Assembly (NCBI RefSeq): GCF_037975245.1
Contig: NC_092570.1
Location: 7,441,001 to 7,505,000, forward strand
Origin: Apostichopus japonicus
Lineage: Eukaryota > Echinodermata > Holothuroidea > Aspidochirotida > Stichopodidae
Direction of reading: 5' to 3'
Length of the DNA stretch: 64,000 bases
Shown: positions 1 to 13,125 of the stretch, piece after piece
How positions within the stretch are numbered: the stretch's first letter is position 1
Layout of the letters: every line of letters begins with the position of its first letter
Notes under the pieces: generated by a model
Seen by the model: only the letters and a program-made list of their open reading frames with translations
Database searches by the model: none
Told to the model about the DNA's origin: nothing
Translations under genes and position numbers: made by a program

Positions 1-1033
1 AATTTTTACAATTTACTTTAGAAACAGCATAAAACCGTTCTTAATTGGTCTACTGGGACTTAGACCCTATCCTCTTAAGTATGTCTAACAAGGACTATCA
101 TCAAGGACGTCACATGTATTACGTAATTTATAATTTCCTAACATCCGCCGGAAACACATTCAAGGTCGAAAAAGCTGTATCCTGTATGAACGTGTATTTA
201 ACACTGAACTTGTCATAAATATTCCAAACGGCGTCTAAAGAATGTTAACTTAACACAGTTTCTGAACCTTCTCGTTATACCGGAAATCGTTTTTGGCAAT
301 CATTATATAAACCTATTAAACAGGTATTATACAGAATTGTACAGAATTACACGGGTACATATAATTATCAACAGGTACTTCCTTCACAGAGTATATGTCG
401 GAGGTAAATATTCTGGTGAAATTTGGATCCAGCTTCTATCTGTCGTTTTCAAGGTATCCGTGCATAAAACATGTCGATGGCACTTTTAACCAAAGTAAAA
501 CTTGAAAGTAAACATATATGTGACGTAATAGTTGTCCAGACAATAAGACCATAGTTTCGGCATTATATTAATCTAATTTTGACAAGGTTTTTAGTTGAAC
601 TCGTTATTTAACCAGAGTTGTTAAGGAGCTGGTTTACATCCCAATAGAATGTTGGATGTGATTGACGCCAAAGTTATGTTTTTTTTTCTTTCTTTTGTGC
701 AGACTGATATAAATGTCGTCAGAGCAACATATCGAAATATGTACTATAAATATTGTAAACTGCAGTTTCTCTTTAATCATGTTTGTAAGATTTGATAGAA
801 TCAAGTTTGTGTAGCGTTCCATGACTCCGAAAGTGCGAAGGCTTTATATGGACAAATAAACTAACTCGTTTCTGATAACCTTGAATAAGCTGGATGCAAG
901 TTCCAATGTTCCAATTCTCACTAAATTTACCTCTAACTGTCCAAGATTCAGGCCCAATTATTATAGACAAAATTGAAAGGCTAGGTTATGTGTACATCTG
1001 TTGTGAAAGTGTGCCAGGACCATAGGCTTAATG

Positions 1034-1066
<33 letters not shown>

Positions 1067-2480
1067 GAAAATATGATAATGGTGATGACGATGACTATGA
1101 CGACGGACTACGACCATGATGACGATGACCGTATTAATCAGTCTGAGGGGTATCCGATAATTGTGATTATTATTACCTATATCGGTAAGATTTTTTTTAT
1201 AAATTTCTTACCGATGCACACAAAACAAAACAGAATGACATGCTTTGACCGCTATTCCTACTATATAACTATCTCAGTGTGTCAGCAACGTTTATATGAC
1301 GACAAATCTGTTTCACTTTTATTAATTAGCCAAACACTTGATATAGATTTTAATTATGGCCTTGTATGTCGTAAAACCATTCACCTAGTGTGCATGATTC
1401 ATCACCACGCAGTGAATTTACAACAACAAATATAATGTAGAATACAACTTGCGACAGTATACGGTACATACACACTGTTTTATATTTCCTTGTAAATTGT
1501 ACAGTTAAGCTGTCATAACTACTTTGCCTATACTGAATAAGCACGGTTTACCTACGGAGTCTTCTAAAGATCATCTATATGATGGTCTTGTCAGCTGAAG
1601 CAGGCAGAGACAATATCACGTGTTCAATGTCCTGCTTTATGTTCATAAAGGCCCTAATACAAAGACTGTGTTTGGTGAGATTAATAAGCTTTGCTGTAGT
1701 GACGTTTTTATAGTTCTGCTAATGAGGAAGCCGTGCCTCTCTTAGCTTGATATACTACAAAAATCAGTCTACTTGATTCAATTTCGGTCTTAACTGAATT
1801 GGAATTTATGACCAATCTAGCGTTGTATTTTGACCAGAGAACTTGGTTTTTGAACTAAGAAAAGGACAAAAGAAAACTGAGTACAGTGTTAAGTAGCCCT
1901 TCGAGATTTATGCATTATATATCTTGTGAATATAGGAATTAATATCTATATACCATGATTCGAAAGTAAAATTTAATCCAAAATAAAAGTAATACTTTTA
2001 ATCTACTCAATTATCACGTATAGCATGTCTTTTAATCCGAGTAAACTTTAAGTAGTTTCATTTTATTAATTTGTTTGTTTTGTTTGTGTTCAGTCACAAC
2101 AACAATACGCAAGCTAATAAAACTTGAGTAGGTCATATTTGCTTCATTAATGGGGACGTAAGCCTGTTTGTTAATGGTTTTCAATTGTTCAACAAAAATT
2201 TGTGTTCCCATAAATTTCAGTGAAATATAGAAAAAAATGTTTTAAGGCTTTATTTGCCACTTTTCAATCTTAATATTAGTTTTCCTCCTTCGTGATGCGA
2301 TATTAGTGTAGATAAGAATCAGATGGACATTTTTATGGTCGCGTATATGGTACCATGTTAACACAACACATCATGAACAAAAGTCAGTCAGCGAAATCAA
2401 AAAGCTGAGAGAGGCCACAAATAAAAATAAAATTGCCAAAAACTGATACTGACTTAATTCAATGCAAACGTGAATGGAGT
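1..2480. other. AT-rich intergenic DNA, no gene seen
   Basis: No reading frame here resembles a known protein, and no RNA gene is visible. The only local structure is a short (TAA)n run near 1036..1066, followed by a GAT/GAC-rich stretch to about 1130. The short open frames fit chance in AT-rich DNA. Confidence 0.6.
1036..1066. repeat. (TAA)n microsatellite
   Basis: About ten tandem TAA/ATA triplets with no obvious interruption. A degenerate GATGAC-rich stretch follows immediately to about 1130. Confidence 0.9.
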
Positions 2481-3905
2481 TATTCATTGTGTATACATCA
2501 AGAGAACTGTAACAAGCTCAGGCTTGTAAACTAAATATTATATACTCATTGTGTAGGGCAAGAGAACTGTAAGAGACTCTCTCGTCTGCAGGCTTTGTAA
2601 TGTAAATATTATACACTCATTGTGTAAGGCAAGAGAACTATAACAGACTCACTCGTCTGCAGGCTTTGTAATGTAAATATTACACACTCACTGTGTAAGG
2701 CAAAAGGCATGTAACAGCAGGGAGTTGTTATGGAACAACTCCCTGGTAACAGACCTGTCTCGTCTGCAGGCTTTGTAATGTAAATATTACACACCCACTG
2801 ATGTGTAAGGCAAGAGAACTATAACTGATTCTCTCGTCTGCAGGCTTTGTAATGTAAATATTATGCACTCATTGTGTAAGGCAAGAGAACTGTAACAGAC
2901 TCTCTCATCTGCAGGCTTTGTAATATAAATATTACACACCCATTGTGTAAGGCAAGAGAACTGTAACAAACCCTCTCTCGTCTGCAGGCTTTGTAATGTT
3001 AATATTACACACTCATTGTGTAAGGCAAGAGAACTGTAACAAACCCTCTCGTCTGCAGGCTTTGTAATGTTAATATTACACACTCATTGTGTAAGGCAAG
3101 AGAACTGTAACAAACCCTCTCGTCTGCAGGCTTTGTAATGTTAATATTACACACCCATTGTGTAAGGCAAGAGAACTGTAACAAACCCTCTCTCGTCTGC
3201 AGGCTTTCATATGTAAATATTACACACTCATTGTGTAAGGCAAGAGAACTGTAACAAACCCTCTCGTCTGCAGGCTTTGTAATGTTAATATTACACACTC
3301 ATTGTGTAAGGCAAGAGAACTGTAACAAACCCTCTCTCGTCTGCAGGGGTTTGTAATGTAAATATTATACAATCATTGTGTAAGGCAAGAGAACTGTAAC
3401 AAACCCTCTCTCGTCTGCAGGGGTTTGTAATGTAAATATTATACACTCATTATGTATGGCAAGAGAACTGTAACAAACCCTCTCTCGTCTGCAGGCTTTG
3501 TAATGTAAATAGTATACACTCATGGTGTAAGGCAAGAGAACTATAACAGACTCTCTCGTCTGCAGGCTTTCATATGTAAATATTATACACCCATTGTGTA
3601 AGGCAAGAGAACTGTAACAGACTCTCTCGTCTGCAGGGGTTTGTAATGTTAATATTATACACTCATTGTGTAAGGCATGAGAACTGTAACTGACTCTCTC
3701 GTCTGCAGGCTTTGTAATGTAAATATTACACACTCATTGTGTAAGGCATGAGAACTGTAACTGACTCTCTCGTCTGCAGGCTTTGTAATGTTAATATTAT
3801 ACACTCACTGTGTAAGGCAAGAGAACTGTAACAAACTCTCTCGTCTGCAGGCTTTGTAATGTAAATGTTAAGCAAGAGAACTTTAACAGACTCTCTCGTC
3901 TGACA
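2481..3905. repeat. 71-bp minisatellite, about 20 copies
   Basis: Tandem repeat with a unit of about 71 bp. Each unit carries GGCAAGAGAACTGTAAC, then CTCTCGTCTGCAGGCTTTG, then an AT-rich stretch ending in CATTGTGTAA. The spacing between the GTGTAAGG words at 2551, 2622 and 2693 is 71 bp. The first unit (from about 2481) and the last (to 3905) are degenerate. Two subtypes alternate, one reading AGACTCTCTCG and the other AAACCCTCTCTCG, which suggests local amplification in blocks. One unit carries an inserted hairpin (2718..2745). Open frames across the array are by-products of the repeat. Confidence 0.93.
2718..2745. repeat. Perfect 12-bp inverted repeat inside one minisatellite unit
   Basis: CAGGGAGTTGTT at 2718..2729 is the exact reverse complement of AACAACTCCCTG at 2734..2745, with a 4-base ATGG loop. 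It interrupts one 71-bp unit, whose neighbours lack it, so it looks like a local insertion or a foldback-mediated rearrangement. Confidence 0.85.
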
Positions 3906-4840
3906 CAATGACCATCACTCTAATATACACACTGTTAACTTCTCAATTAGCTCTTACCAATCAATAGACAGTATTATATTCTCATTTAGGTATACTCATA
4001 TATTCAGTTTTAAATTATAATATATATATATAAAGTTCATAGTTCATTGTGTACAAGGAAGCCAAATGATAATAGTTGCGAACAACCATTGACACTGTAC
4101 GTATGGGTATAAAACCAAGTTAGAATGATACAGTATATGTCTATGGTATAACTCAGTCAGAATTGAACGCTGAAGATATGGGTACAACTAAGTGCGAATT
4201 CCACACTGTAAATTATTATACAATTACTTTTGGTAAATTTGTTGGACAAGTCTTTGTTTGTTCAAGGTTCAAATCAACACAGCCGATCAGCTGACTGTGG
4301 TTTTGTGATTTCAATATCACTGCCTCAATTTAAAATCGATGTTTAAACAACCTACTTTCACTTTTTCCTTTTTCTTTTTATAATTTAAGTAAACTTCTTT
4401 ACTGTTTGTGTTATGGTTTCTATGAAACCCACGTGAACTGTACGGCTTGTTTCATTATAATAAGCCTAGACTAATTTTTAACTACCTGTTGGGTTAGCCT
4501 ATATCATATACGGTATACATGTTATGAACGTGCCAATATTGGAAACTAACAGACTATTTACAAAATATCTTTCGTATATCATTACAGTGTGTGCTCTTGG
4601 TTATTTTGTCACATCACTCCGATTAATTCTGGACCATAATTATAGTCAAAATAAAATTATAAGAATTTTTGACCAACTGAATTCTTCTGCATTTTACCCA
4701 ATCTGTTAGACTTATTTTACAGCTGTGACATAAAGCATGTTACCTGTTTATTGACACGGTTGCTGGAGTAATTCTATTCTCGTTAGTTACAAAAAATACG
4801 GTAAATATGGACTACTTAATAAGATAAAGTTGCCTTCATA
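3906..4840. other. AT-rich intergenic DNA
   Basis: No gene or clear repeat family seen. A short (TA)n tract lies at about 4019..4032. The 61-codon open frame at 4524..4709 has no recognisable similarity. Confidence 0.55.
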
Positions 4841-5307
4841 ACTTGTTCATTTATATTTCTCCCTTTGACTCTCAATCAGAATTTATAGATGTGCACTATA
4901 GCTCATATCCCTGGACTATAATAAACTCATCGCATCTGCATTTAGTCTGACACAGACCTTAGTTCTCCCGTCACATTTCTGAGCGAGAATTTCTGACATT
5001 TTGTTAATTTACAATACATTTCTCCCTTTGACTATCAATCAGGGTCTATAGGTGTGCACTATAACTATATTCCCTGGACTATAAACTCACCGTATCTGCT
5101 TGTATAGTCTTACCCAGACCTTAATTCACCCGTCACATTTCTGAGCGAGAAGTTCTGACATTTTGTTCATTTACAATATATTTCTCCCTTTGACTCTCAT
5201 TCAGGGTTTATAGATGTGCACTAAAACTCTTATTCCCTGGACTAAAAACTCACCGTATCTGCTTGTATTCTTACCCAGACCTTAATTCACTCGTCACATT
5301 TATGAGC
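4841..5307. repeat. Tandem repeat of about 162 bp, nearly 3 copies
   Basis: The block starting TTTCTCCCTTTGACT recurs at 4856, 5019 and 5181, giving periods of 163 and 162 bp. Each unit contains GTGCACTA, CCCTGGACTA, CTCACCGTATCTGC and CGTCACATTTCTGAGCGAGA. The third copy is truncated and degrades after about 5307. This is a small satellite-like array of unknown origin. Confidence 0.9.
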
Positions 5308-6591
5308 TGAAGCAGCAAAGAGTAAAATCGTAGACGCCAAGTGATGCATTCTGTAGCAAATTTAGACAATAAATTAGGTCCTAATAACTACTTTTCCAAT
5401 TTGTGTGAGGTTGAAAGGGGTGAGGGTGTACCTTCCACCCCCCCCCCAACCCCATTGACCCGTGCGTTAGTTATGGATTATGTTTGATGATATCGAAGTC
5501 ATTCTCTTGTATACAGATCATTTAAACAAAACATAAGCAACCACAGGTCGTTTCAAACGGGTCGTTTCACCATCATTTGATTCAAATGTATCACTCTTTG
5601 ACAGTTTTTTGGACGAAAAATCAAAACTGTACAAAATCAAAAAGCAAAAGCAAATCTTGTGTAAGATTTTTATAATTTGGCAATAACTATACATATGGAT
5701 TCATTGTTTCTGTGATAAAGAAAAGCTAAGAAAATATATTATCTAATAAGTTTAACATTTAAACAATAATTTGGATGTTTTCCTTCCGAAGAATTAAAAG
5801 TTGGTTTACATTTATAACAAATGCTGCTGGAATCTTCAAGATCTCTCTTGATCTCTCAAAATATATCAACCACTCAACCCCGTTTTTTCTTTCCTTACCA
5901 ATTTGTAGAATTTAACCAAAGCGTTGAATATTTTCTGTGTTTTGGTTGTTCTTTCATTATTTAGCAATATTGAAATTTTCAAAAGTAATAATTAATATTA
6001 ATATTTAACAGTATACTGCATGTATCGCTGAGGCCAATTTGATTTGAGAAGACCGCCCCTCTACACCTTCACACGCAGACAGGGGAAACATATAAAACCT
6101 ACTTATTTCCTCGAATTAGTTCAGATAATTTGGTTCTGACTTCGTTTGTTGTATAACACCATTAAGTGTTTAAACACCATAACTTATTATCTCTCTCTTT
6201 TATTTTCTCACTTTTGGAATTTTTCTCTTAAGCTTGCATTGCTTAGCAACTTTTGTAACTGCCCGTTCCAAATTGATATATCTGTACCAATAAGTTGAGT
6301 ATAATTGTTTTCAATGCAAGTATGGGATTATGCGGGAAATGAACGAAACCATATAAATTGCTCAATTGAATTGTCGAATTAACAGTTCCTGGAATTATTT
6401 AACTTAAGTGGCATCGATTTCAATTTCAGAGTCACTTGTCCATTACGTATATTATTTCATTTACTCAGACCACCTAACATTCTAGCAGTTCAAATATCAA
6501 TGTACCTGGACTAATTAAACTTAAAGTCACAAATTACCAACTAGACGAACAGGTCTTGGAGTTAACTTAAGTAACACGATATCAATTTGAA
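5308..6591. other. AT-rich intergenic DNA
   Basis: No gene found. A C10 homopolymer lies at 5438..5447 inside a C-rich patch. The remainder is unremarkable AT-rich sequence. Confidence 0.55.
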
Positions 6592-6868
6592 AGTCACCTG
6601 TCTAGAGAGTCACCTTGTCGAGAGAGTCACCTTTTCTAGAGAGTCACCTGTCGAGAGAGTCACCTGTCTAGAGAGTCACCTTCTAGAGAGTCACCTGTAT
6701 AGAGAGTCACCTGTCTAGAGAGTCATCTGTATAGAGAGTCACCTGTCTAGAGAGTCATCTGTATAGAGAGTCACCTGTCTAGAGAGTCATCTGTATAGAG
6801 AGTCACCTGTCGAGAGAGTCACCTGTCGAGAGAGTCACCTGTATAGAGAGTCACCTGTCTAGAGAGTC
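6592..6868. repeat. 16-bp minisatellite (GTCACCTGTCTAGAGA)n
   Basis: About 17 tandem copies of a 16-bp unit, with variants GTATAGAGA, GTCGAGAGA and CATCTG. From about 6706 to 6800 the variants alternate in pairs, GTCACCTGTCT then GTCATCTGTAT. This makes a 32-bp higher-order unit repeated about three times. Confidence 0.93.
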
Positions 6869-6995
6869 ACATTCAATGTCCTGCATTTATCCTTCTCCTA
6901 TATTAACGACTGCATGATGTTCTCACTACATACATACAACACGCTATCTTTGGGCATTTACAAATATCCATTACATATGATATAAATGTGTACTC

Positions 6996-7262
<267 letters not shown>

Positions 7263-7666
7263 TACATAAGTACACATGTAGATCACTAAATCTAAAATGT
7301 AACTCGAATAATAAAAGTCTGGGGATTTAATCAACTCTTGTTTGTCTATTATTGTAGACTTAAGTTAAACGCTGTCTTCATTTTAAAACGATTCCTGCCT
7401 CTGGTTATCTTGCTGCATGCGTTGAGACGCACGCGACCATAACAAAGGTTTATATTAATATTTGTATGTAACAAATCATTGACTTTTTCAGTGAAAATCA
7501 TATAATGAATAGAACATTTGAAAATATAGTTTTGACAATGGTATTATGGTTTTTAATTGATTTTTTCGTCTCCAAGAAACAAGGTTACGGATATTGTCGG
7601 TTCATTTTGCTGATGAGACTGACGAAGAAGTGGAAGAAAAACAAATAAACAGTGACATGATATATA

Positions 7667-7680
7667 CATATAAATATATG

Positions 7681-7750
<70 letters not shown>

Positions 7751-7767
7751 CATATAAATATATATAG
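7667..7767. repeat. (TA)n microsatellite
   Basis: An interrupted TA tract with TACATA and AAATATA variants at both ends. Confidence 0.95.
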
Positions 7768-9545
7768 ATGTATAATAGAAGAGGAGGAATAAACTAAGAA
7801 TGAAATTAATCAGAGTTTATTCTACAAAGGCTCATCAATATTAAACGATTGTGCTTAACAAACTGATCATCTTTTCGTGAGCTTACACGAATGAAAAATT
7901 TATAAATGCCTGGGGTTTAATTCTCCAAGAAAATAAGGTCTCTTGCATTTATGATATGAAACGTTTGTAAATAAAGAAAAAATAGTAACGTCATATTAAT
8001 TTAAGTTATTGTATGAGTAAACATTTAGCTTACTAGGAATGAAGTGGTTTACTAAGATTTAAACTCGTGATAAAATGTCCTTTATTCTTTCTTTAAAAAC
8101 TTAATTACTATACATGTATCTATATATACAATGTATACACAACTATACTAAGTAATTTAATATGTAATTCACTCAAGCATTAACGATTATAGAGTCACGT
8201 TTAGTACTCATAATGTTTATACTTTCAACAACTTGTAAAAGAAATTAAAGTATAGAGATATGAGATCAAAGTTCATTGATATTTTAATCCTAACCTTAAT
8301 AAACATATAAACATGTAGAAAATATAAACACAAACGAAAATTTGAAAAGAAAACATCATCTATCAGAAAGGCAGTTTTCTTTGGTTTAATAATTTTGATA
8401 TGATATTTTTTAACATACATTAATAGCCAACCAGACAAAAACGATGCTGAATTTCATTGGACATTGGAAAAGTTCTCTAAGAATGATTGTTGATAACAAA
8501 ATAGCATAGCAAAGTCAAGATAACAAAGTGGTTTTCCTCAATAAATCATTGCAATTTGGAATAATTTAAAAATCAAACATCCCCTTCCCAGAGAGGGGGG
8601 GGGGGTATTTGTCTTTTTGACCTGTTTTGTTTTGAAGCGGTTAAAGGCTGATGTCTAATCAATAAGTAAATTTCAGGTTTTTCCTTAACAAAATAAAGGA
8701 ACAGTATAGGCTATGTTATACAGGTGAATTTGGTATTACTTCAAATCAGTTTGGAGACTTTTAGGAGTACTTAAGTATATGATTGGTTAGGATAACAGTT
8801 ACCATACTTCAATCATAACAAAACATCACGGTTTTCCTGTATCCATTTGGATTACATGTTCATCTTTTGTCTCATATACGAACTGTGTCATTTAAGGTTG
8901 GTTTGAAAGTGAATCATTCCTGAGTGCGTTACTTTATAAATTAATCAGAGCATTGTGTGTTAGTAAAATATTAATATGGTTGCCCCTAGAGATTGTCAAG
9001 TGTCCCTTAGACACAAAAGCCAACTTATAAACATGTTCTGAAGTTTTGCTATACCTAAAGTGTGTAACATGCACAGTGTGTAGAAAAAACCCACAACCAT
9101 ATATACACATTGAACACGCGCCGCATGTATTTGTTAAATACATAATATGTAAACCCTTACGGAAGAATAGGCAACTGGCAAATTGTACACATCGACGGCA
9201 TATGATGGCAATAAAGAATGAATTTATCTCTGGGGATCACTGGTTTTTTGTGTTAATAGCCCAATTAAAAATTGAAAGCAAAGAAATAAACTGTCCTCGG
9301 GAAACATATTTAAAACAAATATGACATATAAATAGAAGATTTGCTTGACGTCAGAAAAATTATTTTCAGTAAAATTGTACCTCATTCAGTTTGAAAGATC
9401 AAAAAGTGCAACATGTATAGAATGGACATTATTTTATAAAGACTTTAAGAAATGATATATTTTGTAACAAGTTGCCAAAGGGATTTTCGCTGCGGTTGAT
9501 AATTCCTGTACAATCTGCCTGTACGTATATATCTGTCTATCTCTG

Positions 9546-9547
<2 letters not shown>
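7768..9547. other. AT-rich intergenic DNA
   Basis: No gene or repeat family identified. A G11 homopolymer is at 8595..8605 and a TGACGTCA palindrome at 9346..9353. The open frames at 8217..8438 and 9046..9324 have no recognisable domain. Confidence 0.5.
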
Positions 9548-9620
<73 letters not shown>

Positions 9621-9655
9621 TATATATACACACACATATATATATATATATATAC
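9548..9655. repeat. (TA)n/(CA)n microsatellite
   Basis: A pure TA run followed by ACACACATATATAT variants. Confidence 0.95.
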
Positions 9656-9904
9656 GACTGCAACACACTGTATATACAGAACACACATTAACATGATTGC
9701 TGATGGATTCTTAACTCATTATCATAAGAAATAATCTCCACTAAGTCTGAACACCATAAACAGGTATAAGGAATAAATAATAGATATAAACCTTTCTTTA
9801 AGATGATAACGTACTATTGCCAAATTTAACCCATTGTTGTAATTTTACCATTATTAGAATTTATCTTTGTTAACCAATTTATGAAAAGTATACAACATAT
9901 TCCA

Positions 9905-10160
9905 ACTTATTGTGTCCAAACAGAACAGGGGTCTTAAATGGATTGATATTATTGAGAAAATGTGACTTCTTATAGATCTATAACAAAGTCTGAACTTCAG
10001 AAAACCAAGCCAATTGTATAGGAAGTTTGTGTGATAATATTAATGACTTTAGCAAAAGTACAAATTCAAAATTATTGTGTCCATTTGGAACGGGTTTTAA
10101 ATGGATTTAAATGGTTCGACGAATAACTAGTACTTCTGTAAGAAAGTCTGAACTTTAATA
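9905..10160. repeat. Degenerate direct duplication, period about 165 bp
   Basis: The order ATTGTGTCC, then TTAAATGGATT, then AAGTCTGAACTT occurs twice, beginning near 9909 and near 10074. Many substitutions separate the copies, so the duplication is old. Confidence 0.6.
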
Positions 10161-10424
10161 AAATATAAAAAACACTTTAATCATAAACCAACAGGAAGGT
10201 TTAGTGATGACATTCACCTTTAGATACTTTAAACATAGTTTTTGATGACAAATACGAAGTACGATGTGATTATATACATAGTTTCCAGGTTTACATATAT
10301 AGTCTGTGTATACAATGGACAATTCATATGGAATTTGCCTTTGAAGGATTGTGTTTATTTTATGTGCATGTATATTAATCGCAGTCCACTTGTTTGTGTA
10401 TAGCACAGCATACTATATAAAAAA

Positions 10425-10474
10425 GAAGTATATATAAATGCTATATATAGGCCTATATATGTATATATATATAT

Positions 10475-10525
<51 letters not shown>
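10425..10525. repeat. (TA)n tract with TAGGCCTA
   Basis: A TA-rich stretch with TATATGTA interruptions. It includes one TAGGCCTA palindrome near 10447. Confidence 0.85.
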
Positions 10526-10528
<3 letters not shown>

Positions 10529-10805
10529 GTAACTATACTATATACCATATACCATATACTCTATACTATACTATACTGCACTGTCCTACACTACACTACA
10601 CTAAACTACACTACACTGTACTATACTATACTATACTGTACTGTACTATACTATACTATACTATACTATACTATACTATACTATACTATATTGTACTATA
10701 CTATACTATACTGTACTGTACTATACTATATTGTACTATACTGCTATACTATACTGTACGACTATACTAAACTATACTATACTGTTCTTTTCTATACTAT
10801 ACTAT
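10526..10805. repeat. (ACTAT)n pentanucleotide array
   Basis: About 280 bp of pentamers, mostly ACTAT/TATAC, with ACTGT, ACTAC and ATTGT variants. The variants cluster in neighbouring units, as expected from slippage of mutated units. Confidence 0.93.
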
Positions 10806-12120
10806 ATATATGTAGCACACACAAACACGCACATATGAGCAAAACGCACCCTGCGTGCAGCTAAAATGAACTATATATTTGAATACAAAAGTTCGAAAGG
10901 AACCTGACAGAACTGAACAAGTATTAAGAAAATAACACCTTTTCAACCAAAAATAGTTCACATCTGTTTACACTAGTTTCAGGTGACACTTTATGATCGC
11001 TTAACACGTGAAACCTAATCCAAACCTTTGTCGAAGATTAAACGTTGAAAACTAGACGTTTAACTAACGATTGTTATCAACATTTCTTTTAAGGAGGCCC
11101 ATATAGACAGATGACATGTCAAAGGTCAAGAACATACAAATCATTAATACTTCGTTTCTATTTTTCATATAGATTCATCGATAAACGTTTGAAATGGATA
11201 AAATAAAATCGAAGATCTTATAGGATCCCACAAATATGGTACGTAATGTCATAATGGGACTAATCCTTAAGTGATGAGAAATTTTGTCAATGACTCTGAA
11301 ACCTACGATGGTCCGCTATAGTGTAATTGAAAAAAAGTTTGATATTTTGACGTCGAGAAATATTTCCTTTGGCGCATCTGCTTAGCAATTCTGTTAAGAA
11401 ATATAGTTTGGGTATAACCTGTTTTCTCGACGTATATATATTTTGACGACACGTTTTACAAGAAATATATTTTAGCTCCTCTCATGTTTTTTCTAAGAAA
11501 CATGATTCGTCTTATCAATATTTCCAAAAAAATTCTTTGGAGTCTCCAAAATATATTTGTCGAAAAAAAAAGAATGAAGAAATAAACAAGCCAAAATATA
11601 TTTCTCCACAAGGCTAGACAAACTTTGTTTTCAATGGCATTAATGGGCCATCATAGAATCCCGGCATAGCTTGAACTGCACAGACAACCCTCGACATGCA
11701 GGAAGCTAACAGCAGTTCTCTGCCCCGACATATAGCCTTTACCCTCTACATACACCTCACACAAGCATAGTGTACGTCTTTATGTCTTTAACTTAACAGC
11801 GCCCTCCCTTACAAATATTATCACAGAATAGTGCGTTTACCCTCAAGGTACACCGTTTACCATACGAAAATCTTCCAAGCTGCATAAAGACGTGTAAACA
11901 TAACCAACATCTTTTTTTCGACTTAACCATTTGATGGTCAAATATATGAAGTGCTCAAAGAAATTGTATAGGGTTGATTTTGATCAATTTTGCGATTAAA
12001 TAAGATAAGATTATAATCAACTATATACAATACAGTGTTAAGACATGTTTACACCATTCACACAGTGTATATGTCTACTTATCAACATCTCAATTGGAAT
12101 TGCAACGTAAGGTCCAACCG
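10806..12120. other. AT-rich intergenic DNA
   Basis: I see no gene, RNA or repeat family here. Sequence complexity is normal. Confidence 0.5.
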
Positions 12121-12147
12121 CCATGGAGTTAGAAGCTAACTCCATGG
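12121..12147. repeat. Perfect 12-bp hairpin, CCATGGAGTTAG arms
   Basis: CCATGGAGTTAG at 12121..12132 and CTAACTCCATGG at 12136..12147 are exact reverse complements around a 3-base AAG loop. It resembles the hairpin at 30410..30443 and, in its GGAGTT core, the one at 2718..2745. It may belong to a family of very short palindromic repeats. Confidence 0.88.
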
Positions 12148-12300
12148 TCAAACGCAGGTCTACATTTAACCTCAAACTTATCATGTTTATGTTAAATGTT
12201 TGTAGTATATCCACGATTAATAAGAAAATATTCGATTCTCGGTAATTTCAAGGTAATATAGGTAGTAGGCGTATAACTTTTTTACGAGACTATATAAGCA

Positions 12301-12475
12301 ACTATATATATATATATATATATATAGATAGATAGATATATATATATATATATACATAAATATCATATATATATATATATATATATATACATAAATATCA
12401 TATATATATATATATATATACATACATAAATATCATATATATATATATATATACATAAATATCATATAATATATA
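12301..12475. repeat. (TA)n array with ACATAAATATCAT spacer repeated
   Basis: TA runs alternate four times with the word ACATAAATATCAT. This gives a compound repeat with a variable unit of about 35-45 bp. Confidence 0.88.
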
Positions 12476-13061
12476 ATTTATCTAATGTATGTATATATAT
12501 AATTTAGATCACATGACACAAATTTCATTGTCCAGAATCTGCTTTTTCATAAGAGCACTGATTTAACCACATGCAAAGAGCATAATCAATTGATAAGTGA
12601 CCCATGAACTGTATTGGATTCTGATTTGACAATCCTGGCAAGTGTCACTAGCAATATTCTGTGCTGAAACTCTATCCAATTGACCATTAAAGCTTCTTCC
12701 TTTTTTCCTTTTTTTAAATTACATTCATCTTTAACTCAAATAATTAATTTTGCACTTATGTATGTACCACTAAAGTAAAAACCACTTATGTTAAAGTTTT
12801 CTCTTTGTAAGGTTTCACGTGATGTGCAATACATTTGTATCACTTCGTAGCCATGCACTTAGTTCATACACGAGCATATGCAAATAATACTGTACTTTGT
12901 GCATCTATTCTGTAACAATCTTGTGGCATTAGCTTTTTTTTTTGCTTGACGGTAAAAAGAAAAGTGAGACAAATAATCTGTAACGTTTATCCTCAACAAC
13001 AAAAAAACATATTTATGGAACGCCAAATTTCTGCATTGTTTTAAACGGTTATAATAACTAA

Positions 13062-13065
<4 letters not shown>
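12476..13065. other. Intergenic DNA
   Basis: No gene or repeat seen. An octamer ATGCAAAT is at 12878..12885, which may be chance in AT-rich sequence. Confidence 0.5.
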
Positions 13066-13107
<42 letters not shown>

Positions 13108-13125
13108 CATATATATATATTCGAA
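13066..13125. repeat. (TA)n microsatellite
   Basis: About 60 bp of TA dinucleotides with one TTTACA interruption. Confidence 0.93.

Noticed and set aside
2481-3905. CRISPR-like array of regular repeats
   Set aside because: The units are contiguous without unique spacers, and the genome is eukaryotic. This is a minisatellite.
4255-4285. GGTTCAAATC as a tRNA B box
   Set aside because: No A box at proper spacing and no cloverleaf pairing.
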